From Flavobacterium psychrophilum (GTDB taxonomy: Bacteria > Bacteroidota > Bacteroidia > Flavobacteriales > Flavobacteriaceae): a DNA stretch of 17,326 nt. Shown one piece after another: positions 14,974-17,326 of the stretch (within the stretch, counting starts at the first letter, position 1; every line of letters starts with the position of its first letter). The notes under the pieces were generated by a model, which did no database searches, had not been told where the DNA came from, and saw only the letters and a program-made list of their open reading frames with translations. Where the stretch lies: contig QFQM01000093.1 of assembly GCA_003243255.1 (NCBI GenBank), positions 1 to 17,326 of the forward strand, in the 5' to 3' direction. The position numbers and the translations under genes were made by a program.

Positions 14974-15324
14974 ATGTCATTGAGTATTTCAATTGCCCTG
15001 GACACCCGCCGGGCTAAAAAAACGGGGAAGTTTCCGGTGAAATTGCTGGCAATTTTTAACCGTGAACCGCAGCGTTATCAGACGATTTACGACCTAAGCG
15101 AAGAAGAATTCAAAAATTTGTCTGCAAAGAAAAAATCAGAGTGCCTCCTTAAGGTATCCGACGAGCTCAAGCAAATACAGCGCAGAGCCGAGGAAGTAGG
15201 CGAAAATCTTCGCCCTTTTACGTTTGCTGCGTTCGAGAAAGTGTTTATATTAAATAATCCTTTTTTTCACCAGCGGAAGGCCATCAAGGAAATAGCTGAA
15301 CTCGAAAATCACCCCTTCAACTAG
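14974..15324 (+). CDS. tyrosine integrase, arm DNA-binding part (5' portion of a split gene)
   Basis: These 116 residues form the N-terminal arm-type DNA-binding domain of Bacteroidota tyrosine recombinases. It begins MSLSISIALDTRRAKKTGKF, followed by PVKLLAIFNR, YQTIYDLSEEEFKNL and FTFAAFEKVFIL. In relatives this part is continuous with the core-binding and catalytic domains in one protein of roughly 430-450 residues. Here the frame meets a TAG at 15322-15324, and after one codon (GTC) an ATG continues in the same frame at 15328. The stop falls in the poorly conserved linker. The frame is open upstream to a TTG at 14917, but the family motif starts at the ATG at 14974. It may be a broken gene, a two-piece integrase made by reinitiation, or a readthrough case. 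Confidence 0.85.
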   Translation: MSLSISIALDTRRAKKTGKFPVKLLAIFNREPQRYQTIYDLSEEEFKNLSAKKKSECLLKVSDELKQIQRRAEEVGENLRPFTFAAFEKVFILNNPFFHQRKAIKEIAELENHPFN

Positions 15325-15327
15325 GTC

Positions 15328-16329
15328 ATGTATGATAACCGGTTCCCTATTTTTCGGTTGCCCAAGCCGGAACCGGACACGATCCTGGCAGTATTTCTAT
15401 TTTATATCAGCAAACTTTTGAACGAGCACCGCATTCGTACAGCCGCCCATTATCAAACCACTTACAATGTCCTTGCCCGCTTCAGCGGCAATGTTCGTTT
15501 CGTTGATATCGATGTTGTCTATCTTAAGCGTTTTGAAGCCTGGATGCTGGAGCACAAATATTCCAAAACAACTGTGGGCATCTATACTCGATGCCTACGT
15601 GCATTATTTAACGAAGCCATTTTCCAGGGAATTATAAAAAGGGAAAACTGTTATCCCTTTGGCCGCCGGCTTTACCAACCCCCTACTTCGAGGAATATCA
15701 AGAAGGCGCTCACCTTGGAAGATGTAAGTAAGATATATTACTACAACCCGGAAAATAAGCAAGAGCGAAAGGCGAAAGACTTTTGGTTGTTTTCGTATTT
15801 CGCCAATGGAATCAACCCAACAGATATCATGAACCTCAAGTACAAAAATATCGAGGGCGAGTACCTCGTATTTGAGCGGGCGAAGACGGTGAACGCTACC
15901 CGGCTGGATCCCCGGCCAATAACGGTCTTCATATCTGACGACATGCGGAAGATCATTGACTTTTGGGGCAACAAGAACAAAGATCCGGAGAATTACATCT
16001 TTCCATGGATGGAGCAGAATATAACCCCATTACGCAAGGTGGAACTGTGCGAGTTGTTTGTATATTCTATCAACCACTGGATGTTTAAGATCGGCAAAAA
16101 GCTCGGCATCGAGAAAAAGGTGTCTACCTACGTGGCTAGACATACTTTCTCGACCATCATGAAGAGGTCGGGCGTAAGTACGGAGTTTATCCAGGAATCG
16201 CTTGGTCATACCAGCATGAAGACGACGGAGAGCTATCTCGATAGTTTTGAGAAGTCGATTAAAAAGGAATATTCGCAGAAATTACTGGCATTTAAAGAAA
16301 ATGTATTGCGAAGTGGCCAAGGCTCGTGA
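15328..16329 (+). CDS. int: tyrosine integrase, core-binding and catalytic part (3' portion of a split gene)
   Basis: These 333 residues carry the SAM-like core-binding domain (about 18-105, ending NEAIFQGIIKRENCYPFGRR) and the catalytic domain (about 125-325). Lys186 lies in FERAKT. Box II reads TYVARHTFST, with Arg271 in the HxxR place and Tyr268 instead of His. LGHTS holds His294, and the nucleophile is Tyr303 in TTESYLDSF. The first catalytic Arg is replaced by Asn160 in YFANGINPTD; I recall this as usual for one large Bacteroidota subfamily, not a sign of decay. The ATG sits 3 nt after the amber stop of the arm part and in the same frame. The gene lies about 550 bp from the tRNA-Asn attachment site and points away from it into the element, so it is the likely integrase of the element that begins there. 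Confidence 0.9.
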   Translation: MYDNRFPIFRLPKPEPDTILAVFLFYISKLLNEHRIRTAAHYQTTYNVLARFSGNVRFVDIDVVYLKRFEAWMLEHKYSKTTVGIYTRCLRALFNEAIFQGIIKRENCYPFGRRLYQPPTSRNIKKALTLEDVSKIYYYNPENKQERKAKDFWLFSYFANGINPTDIMNLKYKNIEGEYLVFERAKTVNATRLDPRPITVFISDDMRKIIDFWGNKNKDPENYIFPWMEQNITPLRKVELCELFVYSINHWMFKIGKKLGIEKKVSTYVARHTFSTIMKRSGVSTEFIQESLGHTSMKTTESYLDSFEKSIKKEYSQKLLAFKENVLRSGQGS

Positions 16330-16360
16330 AGAATGATAGAACATGCCTTTGTAGTAAAAA

Positions 16361-16409
16361 TGACCGTTATTTCGGTCATTTTAGCTATATTTGACTGAAA
16401 TAACGGTAA
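16361..16409 (+). promoter_or_regulatory. promoter with two flanking operators of the XRE gene
   Basis: TATATTTG (16386-16393) is a perfect Bacteroidota -7 box, 19 nt before the GTG start. Upstream is the dyad TGACCGTTATTTCGGTCA (16361-16378); downstream is TGACTGAAATAACGGTAA (16392-16409). The 16 bp at 16363-16378 recur inverted at 16392-16407 with one mismatch, and centres are 31 bp apart (about three helical turns). A repressor dimer on each site would enclose the promoter, as expected for autoregulation by the HipB-like protein. Confidence 0.78.
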
Positions 16410-16412
16410 AAC

Positions 16413-16733
16413 GTGAAAAGCAAGAAAGTAGTATTGCTACCCACTGCAGAAAAAGTATTAAAAGAATTGGGTGAAAATATTAAGCTAGCCCGTAAGCGTC
16501 GTAGATTAACTGGAATACAAGTTGCCGAACATGCTGGCATTGCACGATCAACTCTGCAATTGATTGAAAAAGGAACGCCAGGAGTTGCTATGAGTGCCTA
16601 TTTACAGGTATTATTTGTACTCGGCCTGGAGAAGGATTTGCTTTTAGTGGCGGCTAATGATCCATTAGGACGAAAATTACAGGATGCTGGTTTGTTGTCA
16701 AGTAGTAACAAATCACAATTAAATACCCAATGA
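16413..16733 (+). CDS. HipB-like XRE-family repressor
   Basis: The 106-residue protein is a Cro/C1-type helix-turn-helix repressor. Residues about 18-75 read LGENIKLARKRRRLTGIQVA then EHAGIARSTLQLIEKG, with the expected recognition helix. The tail LGRKLQDAGLLSS resembles HipB-type proteins that precede hipA in Bacteroidota toxin-antitoxin pairs. The start is GTG at 16413-16415, chosen because the -7 box is 19 nt upstream and because no ATG lies nearby. It probably binds the two dyads around its own promoter. Its stop overlaps a following ATG (ATGA at 16730-16733), so a partner was translationally coupled, but that frame is broken and no HipA kinase is seen. Confidence 0.86.
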   Translation: MKSKKVVLLPTAEKVLKELGENIKLARKRRRLTGIQVAEHAGIARSTLQLIEKGTPGVAMSAYLQVLFVLGLEKDLLLVAANDPLGRKLQDAGLLSSSNKSQLNTQ

Positions 16734-16906
16734 TGTTGTCGAGCGGCACTAAAGCTTATTAAGTTTTACAACATGCGCAAAAAGCTTCTTATGAACTTGG
16801 GTCTAAAAATACAGAACAGCCCCACAAAGCTTGGTTAATAACAGTAGCAGCGAAAGCATTGGAACTTTTAAGACCTGCAATGACGTTGATGATCAATGAT
16901 TTATAG
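16730..16906 (+). pseudogene. coupled small gene with in-frame stop (replaces hipA)
   Basis: From the ATG overlapping the repressor stop, the frame reads MMLSSGTKAY, then TAA (16760-16762), then 47 open codons to TAG at 16904-16906. The second part (VLQHAQKASYELGSKNTEQP, then HKAWLITVAAKALELLRPAM) has a regular helical composition and looks like real coding sequence. A single C-to-T change (CAA to TAA) would explain the stop. It has no HipA motif and I do not recognise the family. It may be a small dead partner of the repressor, or two chance frames. Confidence 0.4.
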
Positions 16907-16907
16907 T

Positions 16908-16935
16908 TTGCTCACCTGATTTAAAAGGCGAGCAA
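16908..16935 (+). terminator. hairpin after the repressor unit
   Basis: TTGCTCACCT (16908-16917) and AGGCGAGCAA (16926-16935) pair over 10 bp with one mismatch around an 8-nt loop. The tract after it (TTCACATTTTA) is only partly T-rich, so termination may be weak. Confidence 0.5.
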
Positions 16936-16964
16936 TTCACATTTTATCCACAAAACTTGGAAAT

Positions 16965-17326
16965 ATGCGAGATTTAACCACTTCGGCAATCGATCGCCAA
17001 AATATACTCAATAACCTTGATGCGGTTACAAACATACAACAATACTTAGGAGTCAGCGGAATGCTATTTCAAGGTGAATTTAGATTTACCAAAGAACAGG
17101 TGGCTGATTTTTATAAAGTTGATCCATCAACAATAGACAGTTATCTATCTCAATACGAAAAAGAATTAAAGCATAATGGCTATGAATTGTTTAAAGGAAG
17201 CACTCTAAAATCTTTCAAAGAACAATTCGGAGGAGTTATAAACATCCAGGCTAAAACCACCCAATTAGGAATATTCAACTTCCGGGCATTTCTCAACCTA
17301 GGTATGCTGCTCGGTGAAAGCGAAAT
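16965..17326 (+). CDS. N-terminal part of a helix-turn-helix protein of unknown family (cut by window end)
   Basis: The frame from the ATG at 16965 stays open for 120 codons to the window edge. Residues 34-66 (LFQGEFRFTKEQVADFYKVD, then PSTIDSYLSQYEKEL) look like a helix-turn-helix in which a rule of the form 'if this condition, use that regulator' is read by helices around Val46 to Tyr60. NGYELFKGSTLKSFKEQFG and IFNFRAFLNLGMLLGES (103-119) follow. I recall similar openings in Bacteroidota proteins annotated only as DNA-binding protein, sometimes near Fic/RhuM-type genes, but I cannot name a family. There is no signal peptide. It lies 58 bp after the broken coupled frame, on the same strand, behind a weak hairpin, and is cargo of the integrative element. 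It is the clearest gene here that needs sequence beyond the window. Confidence 0.75.
   Translation, partial: MRDLTTSAIDRQNILNNLDAVTNIQQYLGVSGMLFQGEFRFTKEQVADFYKVDPSTIDSYLSQYEKELKHNGYELFKGSTLKSFKEQFGGVINIQAKTTQLGIFNFRAFLNLGMLLGESE

Overview
The window looks like the chromosome of a member of the Bacteroidota, most likely Chitinophagaceae or a close relative. The evidence is a GH78 rhamnosidase of Bacteroidota type, promoters of the TTTG/TAnnTTTG class instead of -35/-10 boxes, no Shine-Dalgarno sequences, and a tyrosine recombinase of the Bacteroidota arm-domain type. No rRNA, CRISPR array, insertion sequence or intact tRNA gene is visible.

Left part (1-11,000, ordinary chromosome). A lysine-tailed unknown protein (156-650) precedes a secreted alpha-L-rhamnosidase (756-3485) and a flavodoxin-fold NAD(P)H oxidoreductase (3529-4167). 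Convergent to these is a minus-strand block. It holds an ArsR repressor, an AHSA1/SRPBCC protein and a VOC protein in a compact operon (6644 down to 5367), with an all-helical class I isoprenoid-fold enzyme downstream (5303-4179). The ArsR promoter carries two copies of a near-palindromic 13-bp sequence, which suggests autoregulation. Next come an orphan MvaI/BcnI-family nuclease (7964-6762), an alpha/beta hydrolase (8174-9046), a secreted DinB-like protein (9698-9066) and a secreted esterase (10923-9976).

Middle part (11,000-14,780, an accretion zone at a tRNA-Asn gene). A broken discoidin-domain fragment ends inside a perfect 22-bp hairpin. Immediately after it lies a degenerate copy of a tRNA 3' end (11370-11397). 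About 3.4 kb further on is a clean 42-nt 3' fragment of tRNA-Asn(GTT) (14738-14779), followed on its own strand by a hairpin terminator. Between the two tRNA ends sit two A+T-rich minus-strand genes: a protein with a PD-(D/E)xK-like nuclease signature, and an AlbA_2/HATPase protein of the Schlafen/RecG-like type. This looks like an older island carrying a possible defence pair.

Right part (14,780 to the end, a younger integrative element running off the window). Its tyrosine integrase lies beside the tRNA fragment. The integrase is split by an in-frame amber codon between its arm-binding part and its core/catalytic part. Next come a HipB-like XRE repressor under a promoter bracketed by two matching dyads, a coupled short frame with an internal stop where hipA would be expected, and the start of a helix-turn-helix protein cut by the window end. 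An intact tRNA-Asn(GTT) is predicted at the far end of this element, outside the window.

Most interesting for follow-up: the two nested tRNA-Asn ends with the nuclease/AlbA cargo between them, the amber-split integrase, and the HipB-like operator with no HipA.
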